DNA of 55,750 nt. Source: Bacteriovoracaceae bacterium (lineage in GTDB: Bacteria; Bdellovibrionota; Bacteriovoracia; Bacteriovoracales; Bacteriovoracaceae). The stretch spans positions 1 through 55,750 of the forward strand of contig JADHTQ010000023.1 in assembly GCA_016784965.1 (NCBI GenBank). The letters run 5' to 3'. Position 1 is the first letter of the stretch, and the number at the start of each line of letters is the position of its first letter. Shown piece by piece: positions 25,536 through 34,695 of this stretch. The notes beneath the pieces were generated by a model. It saw only the letters and a list, made by a program, of their open reading frames with translations. It had not been told where the DNA came from and did no database searches. The position numbers and the translations under genes are program-made.

Positions 25536-26122
25536 GACTGTCCTCGTTTATTTAAATCTTTTGCCTGCTTTAATTTTCTGTTTTGAATTAATTGATTTAA
25601 CTTTCGTATATCTTTAATTCCTTTTATTTTTTTAGGAAAAATTGGAGGAAGCTTTCCTTTAAAAAACATCTTAATCGCTTGGGGAACTTGAGAAAATATT
25701 TTAAAACGTAGGGTATATAGCGGTAATATGGCCTCATTAACTTTACCCGTTTGTAAGATACTCTTTTTAAAGTAAATCGAATGGCGGACTCCCTTGTTCG
25801 ATGTTTTCCCCTCTTCCAAGGCGACGTTTCTGATGGCCGTAATTATATCTCCAGGTCTTATACCTTTTGGGCATTTTTCGATACAACTATTGCATCTGGC
25901 ACAAATCCAAATCATTTCTGAGTTTAAGACTTCTTCTCTTAGACCCAAAACGGCTTTTTGGATAATTTTTCTTGGATTATAATTATTGTTAACCGCCAGC
26001 ACCTGACAGGTCGAAGAGCATGTACCACAGCTCAAACACTTGGTAATACCCTCGCCCTTTGGGTGTTTTGCAATTTCTTTATAAAAATGATAATCCAAAC
26101 CTTTCTCGTCATTTGGGTCCAT
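25532..26122 (-). CDS. hdrC: HdrC-type heterodisulfide reductase subunit
   Basis: 196 residues from the ATG I choose. Two 4Fe-4S motifs, CLSCGTCSSTCQ and CARCNSCIEKCPKGI, are spaced as in HdrC, and PGDIITAIRNVALEEG follows as usual. The subunit wires HdrA to HdrB. I start at MDPNDEKG because an earlier in-frame ATG (26179) would lie inside the Ldh2 gene and add atypical residues. GTAGG precedes the chosen ATG. It starts seven bases after the Ldh2-type gene. Confidence 0.9.
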   Translation of the reverse strand: MDPNDEKGLDYHFYKEIAKHPKGEGITKCLSCGTCSSTCQVLAVNNNYNPRKIIQKAVLGLREEVLNSEMIWICARCNSCIEKCPKGIRPGDIITAIRNVALEEGKTSNKGVRHSIYFKKSILQTGKVNEAILPLYTLRFKIFSQVPQAIKMFFKGKLPPIFPKKIKGIKDIRKLNQLIQNRKLKQAKDLNKRGQS

Positions 26123-26129
26123 ACTTTGC

Positions 26130-27227
26130 CTACCTATATTGTTGAACACTTTCAAGAGACAACGAAGTTGCAATCTCATCTAAAACGGTCATTACTTTTT
26201 CAGTGATAGGAATGCCATCTTTTAAATATTCTCTCTCTTTATTAAACTCTTTTTCTCCGTGAACAAAAATTTGATCTTGATTTGTCGCTTTTTGCGATTC
26301 CTTTAGATCCTCAATCATTTGATCCATGCTGGTTGTAAACTCATTAAAATCGATAAATGCTTCAATATCGATTGCAGCAAAGAAGTGACAAACATTTGGT
26401 GGTACAACTTTGCCGTCTTTTTTGGCATAAACATTTTTGCCAAAAGCACCGCCAGATAAAACGCCACTTAAGATGTCAACCATAACGCTTAGGCCATAAC
26501 CTTTATGTCCGCCCATAAGCTCACCCTCTCCACCAAGAGGTAAAACGCCACCGCTACCAAGCTCTAACATATTTTTTAAAACAGAAGCTGCATCAGTTGT
26601 ACCAACACCATTGGCGTCCACGGCCCAACCCTGCTCGAGTGGTTTTCCCTCGCGATCATAAACTTCAACTTTACCTCGAGGAATTACAGTTGTTGCCATA
26701 TCTAGCACCCAATTATCGTGCTTATTTGCAGGAGCTGCAAAAGCAATGGGGTTTGTTCCAAGCCTCAAATTCCTTCCAAATGTAGGAACCGCCAAAGGAG
26801 CTGTATTGGTAGTTGAGATGCCAATTAGTTTTTCCTTTAATGCATTTAATACGTAATAACCAGCAATTCCGTAATGGTTACTTTTATTGACAGTAACCAT
26901 CCCAATTCCATGGGCCTTTGCTTTTTGAATTGCTAAATTCATGGCAAAATCGCCGGCCACTTGACCTGGCCCATTTTCTCCGGAAACTGTTGCTGTGATT
27001 TTAGTTTCTTTAACAATTGTTGGTTTTGCATTGGGATAAATTAATCCATTTTTGATCCCGTCAACATATCGCTTTAGTCTGGCCACACCATGAGATTTAA
27101 CCCCACGTATGTCACCACAGACTAAGTTTTCTGAGATGATGCGCGCATTTTCTTCAGTGACCTCTAATTTTGTAAAAACATCTGTACAAAAACGTTCTAA
27201 ATTATCTTTTGTAACTCGATATTCCAT
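26130..27227 (-). CDS. Malate/L-lactate dehydrogenase, Ldh2/ComC family
   Basis: 365 residues. The Ldh2 family pattern runs throughout: DIRGVKSHGVARLKRYVDG with the catalytic His, VSGENGPGQVAGDFAM, SNHYGIAGYYVLNA and NTAPLAVPTFGRNLRLGTNPIAF, then LPLGGEGELMGGHKGYGLS. Members are NAD(P)-linked dehydrogenases of malate, L-lactate, sulfolactate or ureidoglycolate. In this operon, between larA and hdrC, a 2-hydroxy acid linked to lactate is most likely. AAGGAGA lies six bases from the ATG. A soluble NAD-linked route beside a flavin-linked route suggests the operon balances NADH and low-potential electrons. Confidence 0.9.
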   Translation of the reverse strand: MEYRVTKDNLERFCTDVFTKLEVTEENARIISENLVCGDIRGVKSHGVARLKRYVDGIKNGLIYPNAKPTIVKETKITATVSGENGPGQVAGDFAMNLAIQKAKAHGIGMVTVNKSNHYGIAGYYVLNALKEKLIGISTTNTAPLAVPTFGRNLRLGTNPIAFAAPANKHDNWVLDMATTVIPRGKVEVYDREGKPLEQGWAVDANGVGTTDAASVLKNMLELGSGGVLPLGGEGELMGGHKGYGLSVMVDILSGVLSGGAFGKNVYAKKDGKVVPPNVCHFFAAIDIEAFIDFNEFTTSMDQMIEDLKESQKATNQDQIFVHGEKEFNKEREYLKDGIPITEKVMTVLDEIATSLSLESVQQYR

Positions 27228-27280
27228 AATTTTTCTCCTTAAAAATGAATAAAATATATAAACAAACGAATAATCTTCTT

Positions 27281-28558
27281 TTACTTTTTATCTTCGAATA
27301 CAGGAAAAATTAAACCGCCATATGGTACTATATACGAGGTAAAATTGTCACCATGCTTTTTCTTTATACGCGCTATGGCAGACTCAAGGTTGGCCTCCCA
27401 GTTAAAGTGTAGTCTACTACACTCATCTTTTGCCATTTGAGTAACCAGCACAATATCATAATCGTGAAGTTGCTTGGCAGTATTCACTGCAGTGTGGCCT
27501 CCGACTTCCAACTCCTCTTCTGGTGTCCCAAGTAGATCATATGGATCTTGGACTTTTCCCAGCCATTTTTCAAATTTTGCCGACGCTGTGCCTTCTGAGC
27601 ATTGTGCAATCAGTACTAGGGTTCCCCCCTTTTTGATTAACTCTTTGCCGTTATTTAAAGTTTTTTGTACTTGCAGCAGGTTGGCATCCTTTGGAAATCC
27701 ACCAGCAGAGACAAATGCTGCATCGGCCAGTTGGTTGATTTTCACAGTATATACTTCTTTGCATTTTTCTACGCCATGCTTAAAGGCCTCATGTAGATGC
27801 CCAGATGCAATATTAACAATTTCTTTTTTATCATTAATCACCATATTGATCAGAAAGTCTGGTTTCGCCATTGCCGCAGCTTCACTCATTTCATCAGAGA
27901 TTGGATTGCCTTCTAATTTTCCAATTCCTACCCCATCGCGAAGAACCATGGCATGATTTTTTCTAATTGTTTCTCGTCCAGACACTGCAGGTAAGATGGC
28001 CTTTCTTCCACCGGAAAAACCAGCAAAATAGTGAGTTGTAATTATGCCCGTGAGGATTACAAGATCGCTCTCTATGATGTTGTGATTAACCTCAAGCTTA
28101 TTCCCAGTAGACAAAGTACCAACTTCCACCACATCGGTGTCGCAGTTGTGATCAATGATTTTTACACGGCCTACAATTTCTTGACCAAAGTTATCAAGAT
28201 TTTCTTGAGGTTTGTGGGCCCGATGTGTTCCGCCACCGACAAGTAGTGTGATCTGGTCATCAGAAATTCCATTTTCATTTAAAAGATCTATTAAATTTAT
28301 TAGAATATTATGGTCTTTCGTCGCATAGGGGATGGCCCGGGTATAATCTGAAACGACAACTACCGCATTCTTGGCATTTTTGTTCTTGATAATATCACTT
28401 AGAGGAGGACTCCCGATCGGATTATTTAGAGATGATTTGAATTCAGCTTCAACATCTTTAATTCCTGGCACTGATTTAATATTTAGCGTTGCTAAAACAT
28501 TTTTATCTGGCAGAGATAGGGAGAGATATTCTTTTGCATATTTTAAATTAATTTCCAT
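27281..28558 (-). CDS. larA: Nickel-pincer lactate racemase family protein (LarA)
   Basis: 425 residues, close to the length of Lactobacillus LarA. The family landmarks are present: VVVVSDYTRAIP, LLVGGGTHRAHKP, KIIDHNCD and ITTHYFAGFSGGRKAILPAVSG, which holds the Lys that carries the nickel-pincer nucleotide in known LarA. It would interconvert L- and D-lactate, or a related 2-hydroxy acid, so one dehydrogenase can use both. I start at the ATG at 28558 (AGAGG ahead) rather than 28606. It is the first gene of the operon. The cofactor genes larB, larC and larE are not in this window. Confidence 0.9.
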   Translation of the reverse strand: MEINLKYAKEYLSLSLPDKNVLATLNIKSVPGIKDVEAEFKSSLNNPIGSPPLSDIIKNKNAKNAVVVVSDYTRAIPYATKDHNILINLIDLLNENGISDDQITLLVGGGTHRAHKPQENLDNFGQEIVGRVKIIDHNCDTDVVEVGTLSTGNKLEVNHNIIESDLVILTGIITTHYFAGFSGGRKAILPAVSGRETIRKNHAMVLRDGVGIGKLEGNPISDEMSEAAAMAKPDFLINMVINDKKEIVNIASGHLHEAFKHGVEKCKEVYTVKINQLADAAFVSAGGFPKDANLLQVQKTLNNGKELIKKGGTLVLIAQCSEGTASAKFEKWLGKVQDPYDLLGTPEEELEVGGHTAVNTAKQLHDYDIVLVTQMAKDECSRLHFNWEANLESAIARIKKKHGDNFTSYIVPYGGLIFPVFEDKK

Positions 28559-28633
28559 GGATAACCTCTTTTCATATTCCAATGAATGTCTAGTACCTTT
28601 AATCAAATATCTATCGAGTAAATTCCGCCTGAA

Positions 28634-28695
28634 TTTATAACAGAATCAATACTAAAGCAATGTAAAAAGACCCCCAAAGGTCAAGACTTCAGACC
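28634..28695 (-). promoter_or_regulatory. Promoter and possible operator of the lactate operon
   Basis: On the minus strand TTGCTT (28655-28660) and TATAAA (28634-28639) are 15 bases apart, 76 bases or more before larA. Just upstream lie three half-sites: GACC at 28669-28672, GGTC at 28679-28682 and GACC at 28692-28695. The last two form GGTC-N9-GACC, which looks like a regulator site. The spacing of the promoter is short, so this is tentative. Confidence 0.4.
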
Positions 28696-28867
28696 AGTAA
28701 AACTGCTGTATGTAAAATTTTCAATCGACATAAATACCTTAGAGCATGCATTGCCAAACCCTTTCACAGTTGGTACGGACAAAATATATTACTCAAGAAT
28801 AATTGTATACCATGTTGGTAACAGTTAAATAAAATGTTTATATAAATCTCATCAAAGGGGGACTATC

Positions 28868-29302
28868 ATGAAAAATTTATTATTAATAGCTGTCGCATCT
28901 TTTATAGTTGTAACAAACGTCTGGGCAGGCGCTCCATATGCTCAAACAATTGTTTGTGGAAGCGAGTATACTGTAAATGACGGAGACGTTGAGTTTACAA
29001 ACGCAAATGTTGTTTTATATCAAAATGCTGATGGCAAAGCATTATTGTTTGTAGGTGTTGAGGGATCTGAATATGATAGAAATATGTATGAAGTTACTCT
29101 TGAGACAAATACTGAAGCAAGCAAAGTCGCCAAAACTGAATTTACTTGGGATAACGCGGGCACTGCTGTTAAATCAGAAATTACTTTTAATCTCAATGAT
29201 GCATTTGATGACACTAATGTAGAATCAACTATGGTTTATAAAATGACTGTTGAAGGCGAGGTAAACTCAGATACTCAAAAAATGAAGTGTGTGTTTAACT
29301 AA
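28868..29302 (+). CDS. Small exported protein of unknown family
   Basis: 144 residues with a clear signal peptide (MKNLLLIAVASFIVVTNVWA). The mature part is acidic and rich in Asn, Thr and Val with alternating strands, such as DVEFTNANVVLYQNADGKALLF, and two Cys (CGS near the start and KCVFN at the end) that could form a disulfide. I do not recognise it. AAAGGGGG gives a strong ribosome binding site. It stands alone, convergent with the ATPase gene, and is divergent from the lactate operon with about 300 bases between them. It is probably periplasmic or secreted. Confidence 0.75.
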   Translation: MKNLLLIAVASFIVVTNVWAGAPYAQTIVCGSEYTVNDGDVEFTNANVVLYQNADGKALLFVGVEGSEYDRNMYEVTLETNTEASKVAKTEFTWDNAGTAVKSEITFNLNDAFDDTNVESTMVYKMTVEGEVNSDTQKMKCVFN

Positions 29303-29323
29303 AAGACCAAAGTACTCCTGACA

Positions 29324-29351
29324 CACTAAGTCCCACAAGTCTGCTGGCACC
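29324..29351. repeat. 28-base repeat, copy A
   Basis: Matches 54197-54224 in the same orientation at 27 of 28 positions; it begins CACTAAGTCCCACAAG. It covers the stop codon and last seven codons of the ATPase gene that ends at 29326. Copy B is intergenic. Confidence 0.8.
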
Positions 29352-30477
29352 ATAATTCATCTAGAAATAGGTGGTATGGTAAGATCTCTATTCCATCGAT
29401 CTTTCGAGGGGTATCATCTAAGCTTAGCACGATGAAGCGTTCACAAATGTTCTCTTCTTTTAATGCCTTCAGTCCCTTCAGGTCTCTGGAAGTGATATTT
29501 TTTTTTGCCTTCACTTCAATCGCCGTTTTTTCAGATAGAATAAAATCAACCTCAAATTGAGAGGTTGATCTCCAATACTTTAGTGTAGGCTTCAAATGTT
29601 GATGGTAAGAGCAATATGAGTTTAATTCATGATGGATGTAGTTTTCAAAGGCCTCACCATACTCTTTTGTTTTAGGAGTAATAGAAGTTCGACCTATTAA
29701 TTGGTTAACCACCCCATTATCAAAAAAATAAAATTTTGGTGACATTATTGCTTTTCTCTTTTTACTTTTTTTAAATGGTTCTAATCTATGGCCAATTAAA
29801 GTATCTTCTAAAATTTGAAAGTATTCTCTAATTGTTGGTGCTGATACCTCAGAGTCGCTTGCAATTTGAGAGTAATTTATGAGCTGGCCATTTGACAGGG
29901 CAGCTACTTCTAGAAACCTAGTAAAAACTCCCACATTTCTTACGACAGCTTCTGCTGCTATTTCATGTTGTAAATAACTATTCGTGTATTCTCGAAGATC
30001 ATCATCTGGATCATCAGAAAAATAGATAGATGGGAGTAGGCCAAATTGTAGAGCTTTATCTAAATTGAAATCACTTCCCAACTCACTTTTTATAAATGGA
30101 TGAAAAGATCTTGACCTCGCTCTACCACCAAGAAGGTTAACTCCTTTTTTCCTTAGTTTGCGAGCACTTGATCCCGTGAGAAAAAAGTTAACCCCATTTT
30201 CTTCTATCATAAGATGAACTTCATTGAGAAGTTCGGGAATTCTTTGAATTTCATCGATAACAATTATTTTATCTTTTGTACTTAGCTCCTGTCGAATTAA
30301 GGATGGATTTTTTTGTAATGAAATATAAGTGTTGGAATCTAACAAGTTATAGGTCTTGTAATTTTTCATATGATGGCGAATAAGTGAAGACTTCCCGGTT
30401 TGGCGTGGACCCAGTAACAAACAAGATTTTTTACTCAAAACAGCTAAGGGGTTGAAAAAACGTTCTATGTATGCCAT
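29326..30477 (-). CDS. P-loop ATPase of the AAA/DUF4143 type
   Basis: 383 residues. The Walker A motif is LLLGPRQTGKSSL, Walker B is IIVIDEIQRIPELL, and the sensor is FLTGSSARKLRKKGVNLLGGRA, the usual order for the AAA_14/DUF4143 family. The C-terminal DUF4143-type part contains an endonuclease-like end: FEVDFILSEKTAIEVKAKK (E-V-K core). Genes of this family are common, mobile and of unclear function; some have been suggested to relate to toxin-antitoxin or defence. Its last codons lie in a 28-base repeat that occurs again at 54197. A second, distant relative is at 43537. There is no clear ribosome binding site. Confidence 0.88.
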   Translation of the reverse strand: MAYIERFFNPLAVLSKKSCLLLGPRQTGKSSLIRHHMKNYKTYNLLDSNTYISLQKNPSLIRQELSTKDKIIVIDEIQRIPELLNEVHLMIEENGVNFFLTGSSARKLRKKGVNLLGGRARSRSFHPFIKSELGSDFNLDKALQFGLLPSIYFSDDPDDDLREYTNSYLQHEIAAEAVVRNVGVFTRFLEVAALSNGQLINYSQIASDSEVSAPTIREYFQILEDTLIGHRLEPFKKSKKRKAIMSPKFYFFDNGVVNQLIGRTSITPKTKEYGEAFENYIHHELNSYCSYHQHLKPTLKYWRSTSQFEVDFILSEKTAIEVKAKKNITSRDLKGLKALKEENICERFIVLSLDDTPRKIDGIEILPYHLFLDELWCQQTCGT

Positions 30478-30583
30478 AATTAAAACCGATACCTTTATAT
30501 GTCATGAAATTTAAAACCACAACTTTAGATTATCATGGTAGTAAAAAAATAGCAATCTTATATTTTTGGTCAATTACTATGTT

Positions 30584-31333
30584 TTACATATATAATTTTT
30601 CGATACTGCCAATAAGACCTTGTATCTGTTTTCGAAAAGGTCTGGTTATTAGATCATCATTGTCTTTTGCGTTTTCAACTTTGGTTATAAAATCTAATAA
30701 GAAGATGTAATACTCTCTGAATTCTTGTTCACTTTCAAATCCATGTTTATTCCAGATTTGCATAGTTTTTTTGCTCTCTAGATGTAATGCAAACTCTAAT
30801 GCTCGCTCGGACATCACACCAGCGGTAACCATTGCAGAAATATAGTTTCCTGTGCCCCGCAAAGCTGTGTAAGAGGCCTGCGTCAGATCTGCCACTTGAT
30901 TGTTAAATGTCTGTTTGTTTTTAACATGTTTTCTTGCACTCGCTAATTGAGCATACCGAGTGTTGAGTGTTTCAACGCTAAATTGAAGTATTGTATTGAT
31001 GTTTTGGTATTTTAATTTTACAAGTTTTATCTGCAGGGTTAAAAACTCTAAGGCAGTTGATGCGTACCGATCATTTTTATCAATACACCCACAGGTAATT
31101 TGTACAATTCTACTTGGGAGACTTGGCCTAGATTTTACTGCTAGCAATATGTTTTGTGATAATTTTTCAATCTCAACTGGTGCCTCTAATATACTTTGCT
31201 TCATACTTTTGACATAGGCACCACATTCTTTTTTGGATAGTGGAGGTGATTTACAGGTAAAACAAAAGCTTGCAAACGAATAACCTAGAAGTGCAATAGA
31301 AATATAGATTTTATAATTAATTATTGTGCTCAC
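30584..31333 (-). CDS. Exported helical protein of unknown family
   Basis: 249 residues if started at GTG 31333, which has TGAGG upstream and gives a clean signal peptide (INYKIYISIALLGYSFASFC). A longer ATG start at 31378 would put a charged stretch before it. The mature protein is mainly helical, with Cys residues near the N-terminus (CFTCKSPP, KKECGAY) and ITCGCIDKNDRYAS. No known motif is seen. It stands alone between the ATPase gene and the divergent PEP-synthase-like gene. Probably periplasmic. Confidence 0.65.
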   Translation of the reverse strand: MSTIINYKIYISIALLGYSFASFCFTCKSPPLSKKECGAYVKSMKQSILEAPVEIEKLSQNILLAVKSRPSLPSRIVQITCGCIDKNDRYASTALEFLTLQIKLVKLKYQNINTILQFSVETLNTRYAQLASARKHVKNKQTFNNQVADLTQASYTALRGTGNYISAMVTAGVMSERALEFALHLESKKTMQIWNKHGFESEQEFREYYIFLLDFITKVENAKDNDDLITRPFRKQIQGLIGSIEKLYM

Positions 31334-31480
31334 TTTAACATCCTCACTGGAATTAATATTTGCTAGGGACCATATCACGGCGCGTTATTTCCGTCAACTA
31401 TTTAAAAGTATTTGGGTAACCAGCGGGTGACTTGTCTGCAGACAAACCAGGGAGTATATTTGTAAGATCTGGGGTAAGTC

Positions 31481-33454
31481 ATGTTAGATGCAAACGGAGT
31501 AGAAATAAGTGCTTTAATTGGTAAAAAGTTATCATTTGAGGCCTTTAACCAATTATCTGGCACTATGGCAACTGTTCCCTTTGTCAAAATTGTGGTTGAA
31601 GTTGAGTCGAGGCAAATTCACTTTTTGGACGACCATAAATTTAAATTACATGCCAAATACATCGCAAAAAAAATTCTTCACATTAGTGAAGATGAGCTTC
31701 TTAGTTCAATTGATCAACTAAATAAAAAATTTTACTTCGGTAATAAAAGAGAGCTCTATCTTGGTATACTCGCCCTTTACGAGCGTGAAGGCGAAAAATT
31801 CTTTACACTGGAAACAGTCGAAGTTGATGACATGTCGGCTCAGATGCTTACTGAGTTTTATAATGTTGTAAAAGAAAATATTACAGCTAAGTATTCTTTG
31901 TTTTTAAAGCCCGCAAATCATGGACAAGAACTTGCCATCTCTGATATTGCGCCAACTGTGATTCCTCGAATATTTGGCCATGAGTTGATGGAAGCAAAAT
32001 CTTTTATTCCTCTAAACACCGGTGTGGCCAAGGGGCGCTTAGCGGTTTTTGAATCTTCTGAGGATTACCAAAGAAGAAAAGAGGAGCTTAAATGGCACGA
32101 TATAATAGTCATGAAGCGCGTGCCCGATAACATTCCTAGAATTTCTGGAATTATTAATGCCCAACACACAACTCCCCTGTCTCACACCAACGTCTTGGCC
32201 TATGGCTGGCAAATTCCAAATGCCATTCAAATTGGAGTGATTGAAGATATTAAAAGTCGAGGACTAGATGGTAAGTGGGTGTCATATACTGTTGATCGAA
32301 ACAATACTGCTGTTACCCTTGAAGAAATTAAATATATTGCCCCTCCCAAACCTTCCTGGACAACTCATCAAATTAAACTTGAAACTCCAGAAATAGAGCA
32401 AGCCCACATTGTAGGTATTGAGCATCTACGGATGGATGATCGCAAAAGCTATGGGACAAAATCTGCTAACCTTGGGGAGATCAACCATCTACTGCAACAT
32501 CCCTGCACAAAGCTTTTGGGTTTTTATAAAGTCAAAAGGTTTCCTCGGAATAATTTACTCGACTACCTTGCCCAGCGCCTAGGTGTTTCCCAAAGCGCAG
32601 ACCTAGTTAAAGAGTGTGGGAAATTTTTAAACAAGACAATTAAAGTCCCTCAGGGAATCTGTATTCCCTTTTCGCTACAACAGCAGTTTTTAGAAAGCTC
32701 TCCCCAGATTCAGCAAACAATTGGCAAGATAAAAATGGCCCTGGAGCTAAATGCCAAAGAGGTAGATCCTCTGTGTATTAAACTGCAACAAATGATACGA
32801 AACAAACCACTAAGCTCAAACATGAAAGATCTAATTGATGAGCAAATTATTGAGCACATGAGTGGTGTTGAAAGTTTCGTTGTGCGCTCATCCAGCAATG
32901 CTGAAGACTTGGAGCATTTTTCAGCAGCGGGAATTTATGAATCCTACAACCATGTTACAAATACTTTAAATATCTTCTCTAGTATAAAAAAAGTTTGGGC
33001 CTCTTTGGTTTCACCTCGCAGTATGAGGCTTCGACATGAGGTAGGGATCTCTCTTGAAGATAGTTTTATGGGTGTTGTGATTCAAGAAGAAATTAAGTGT
33101 CACATGGGTGGTGTTTTAGTCACCACTAACCCCATGAATCCACAAGAAGACTTTCGCAATGTTTACATCAACGTCTCCACAAAATCCGTGACCGATGTAG
33201 TTCAAGGAACAGATCGCCCCTTTCAAATGCTCTTTAATGTAATTGAAGGAGGTGGATCAACATTAATCAAAGATAAGTTGGCGCCTGATTTATCCAAAAA
33301 AGATAAAGCAATATTACAAAAGCTAGCAATTGCCGGAAAGTTGCTGCAGTCACACTTTTCTCCAGACTACACCTATAAAACTCCAGTTGATATCGAGTGG
33401 GCAGTAAGTGGAGAGCAAATATATATTTTACAAATAAGGCCCTACGCCATATGA
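31481..33454 (+). CDS. PEP-synthase-like protein with swapped domain order
   Basis: 657 residues. A phosphohistidine swivel-type domain comes first (INAQHTTPLSHTNVLA with His about 235, then GWQIPNAIQI). The ATP-grasp domain of the PEP synthase/pyruvate phosphate dikinase family comes after: SYGTKSANLGEINHLL, PQGICIPFSLQQ, FVVRSSSNAEDLEHFSAAGIYESY, GVLVTTNPMNP and, at the end, DIEWAVSGEQIYILQIRPY. Normal enzymes have the ATP domain first and a PEP/pyruvate domain last. Here the order is permuted and no pyruvate TIM barrel is present. The substrate is thus unknown; it may phosphorylate a small molecule. It shares an ATGA overlap with the MFS transporter, which may move that molecule. Confidence 0.82.
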   Translation: MLDANGVEISALIGKKLSFEAFNQLSGTMATVPFVKIVVEVESRQIHFLDDHKFKLHAKYIAKKILHISEDELLSSIDQLNKKFYFGNKRELYLGILALYEREGEKFFTLETVEVDDMSAQMLTEFYNVVKENITAKYSLFLKPANHGQELAISDIAPTVIPRIFGHELMEAKSFIPLNTGVAKGRLAVFESSEDYQRRKEELKWHDIIVMKRVPDNIPRISGIINAQHTTPLSHTNVLAYGWQIPNAIQIGVIEDIKSRGLDGKWVSYTVDRNNTAVTLEEIKYIAPPKPSWTTHQIKLETPEIEQAHIVGIEHLRMDDRKSYGTKSANLGEINHLLQHPCTKLLGFYKVKRFPRNNLLDYLAQRLGVSQSADLVKECGKFLNKTIKVPQGICIPFSLQQQFLESSPQIQQTIGKIKMALELNAKEVDPLCIKLQQMIRNKPLSSNMKDLIDEQIIEHMSGVESFVVRSSSNAEDLEHFSAAGIYESYNHVTNTLNIFSSIKKVWASLVSPRSMRLRHEVGISLEDSFMGVVIQEEIKCHMGGVLVTTNPMNPQEDFRNVYINVSTKSVTDVVQGTDRPFQMLFNVIEGGGSTLIKDKLAPDLSKKDKAILQKLAIAGKLLQSHFSPDYTYKTPVDIEWAVSGEQIYILQIRPYAI

Positions 33455-34683
33455 CTTTACTCAAAAAAGATCCCAGTATTAAAACTGTAGCCGCCATATA
33501 TGGTGGCTTTCAACTATTTTTGTCACTGCTTCTGTGGGTACCGGTCTTTTATATCATTCAAAAACAAATGGGGCTTGTTGATACTGAGATCTTTGGAATT
33601 CAAAGTTTCTATTATATGGCATTTTTTATTTTAGAAATTCCAACGGGGCTCATCTCTGATAAAATTGGTCACAAAAATGCTCTGCGCCTCGGTGCCCTCA
33701 TACTGATGGTCGCCAATTTCTGTCCCATCTTTTTAAGTGGCTACAGTTCATTTTTGACCCATTTCATGCTCATAGCCGTTTCCAGGTCGTTAGTATCAGG
33801 AGCTGCAAGTGCCTACTTGTATGATTTTTTAAAGACAAAAGGGGCAGTAAGTGAATACAAAAAATTCGAAGGTCGTGCCCGCGCGTGGGGTCTTCTGGCA
33901 AGAGTTATTACCTGGCCATTTGCTGGTACACTTGTCTCCATTGATCCCACCATTGTTTACTGGCTCTCTGGACTGAATTCAGCAATTGCATTTTTATGTG
34001 CTACCGGTTTGACAACTCTTACTGTAGCTCCTGCAACTAAACCTAAAGCTTCTTACAAAAATGAGTTTTTGTTTATAGCTAAAGTGTTTAAAACTTCCCC
34101 ACTTCTTGTTCTTTTAATGCTTCAAGGAGCAGGTATTTTTGTATTGCAAAGAATTTGCATGGTGCAGTTGTTTGGACCTCTTCTAGAAAACCAAAATGTT
34201 TCTATCCAAAATTTTGGTCTCGTCATGTCGGCCATGACTTTAATGGAGGCAATGGGCGCTTCAAAAAGTCATAAGCTAAAAATGTTCATCAAAGATTACA
34301 CCGCGATATTTATTTTAACTCTGTGTATGGCCGCTTGCTTTTGGGTCATGGCACAATCACAGCTTGTTGCCATAGTGGCCTTGGGGCTTTTTTCTCTTTG
34401 TTGTGGGATGGCCTTCCCCATTCAAAAGCAGCTACTCAATGACTCCATTTCAGATTCAAATTATAGGGCCACGGTCCTGTCCATTGAGTCCATTTTAGAT
34501 CGCATTATATGTGCCGTTGCCATTATGTTCATTGGACCATTAATTGCCAGCAAGCAGCTCAGTGCTGTGCTGGAGTACTCTGCCTTAATTACCTGCGCAG
34601 TAATAGTAATTGTATTTGTGCCAATTTATATAAAGCGTGGATCTTTTAACAAAAAGGACACACTGGCCTTTGACAACTTGTGA
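33451..34683 (+). CDS. MFS transporter
   Basis: 410 residues with about 12 membrane segments. The MFS loop motif between segments 2 and 3 is visible (GLISDKIGHKNALRLGA), preceded by YYMAFFILEIPTG. The ATG overlaps the stop of the PEP-synthase-like gene (ATGA), so I start at 33451; a longer reading lies inside that gene. The exported HAD-like gene follows after 12 bases. The substrate is unknown. The operon could take up, or release, a compound handled by its neighbours. Confidence 0.9.
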   Translation: MTLLKKDPSIKTVAAIYGGFQLFLSLLLWVPVFYIIQKQMGLVDTEIFGIQSFYYMAFFILEIPTGLISDKIGHKNALRLGALILMVANFCPIFLSGYSSFLTHFMLIAVSRSLVSGAASAYLYDFLKTKGAVSEYKKFEGRARAWGLLARVITWPFAGTLVSIDPTIVYWLSGLNSAIAFLCATGLTTLTVAPATKPKASYKNEFLFIAKVFKTSPLLVLLMLQGAGIFVLQRICMVQLFGPLLENQNVSIQNFGLVMSAMTLMEAMGASKSHKLKMFIKDYTAIFILTLCMAACFWVMAQSQLVAIVALGLFSLCCGMAFPIQKQLLNDSISDSNYRATVLSIESILDRIICAVAIMFIGPLIASKQLSAVLEYSALITCAVIVIVFVPIYIKRGSFNKKDTLAFDNL

Positions 34684-34695
34684 AGGATAAAATTT

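Noticed and set aside
27474-27956. Plus-strand 160-codon frame opposite larA
   Set aside because: LarA motifs cover this stretch on the minus strand; the antisense frame shows no motif or ribosome binding site.
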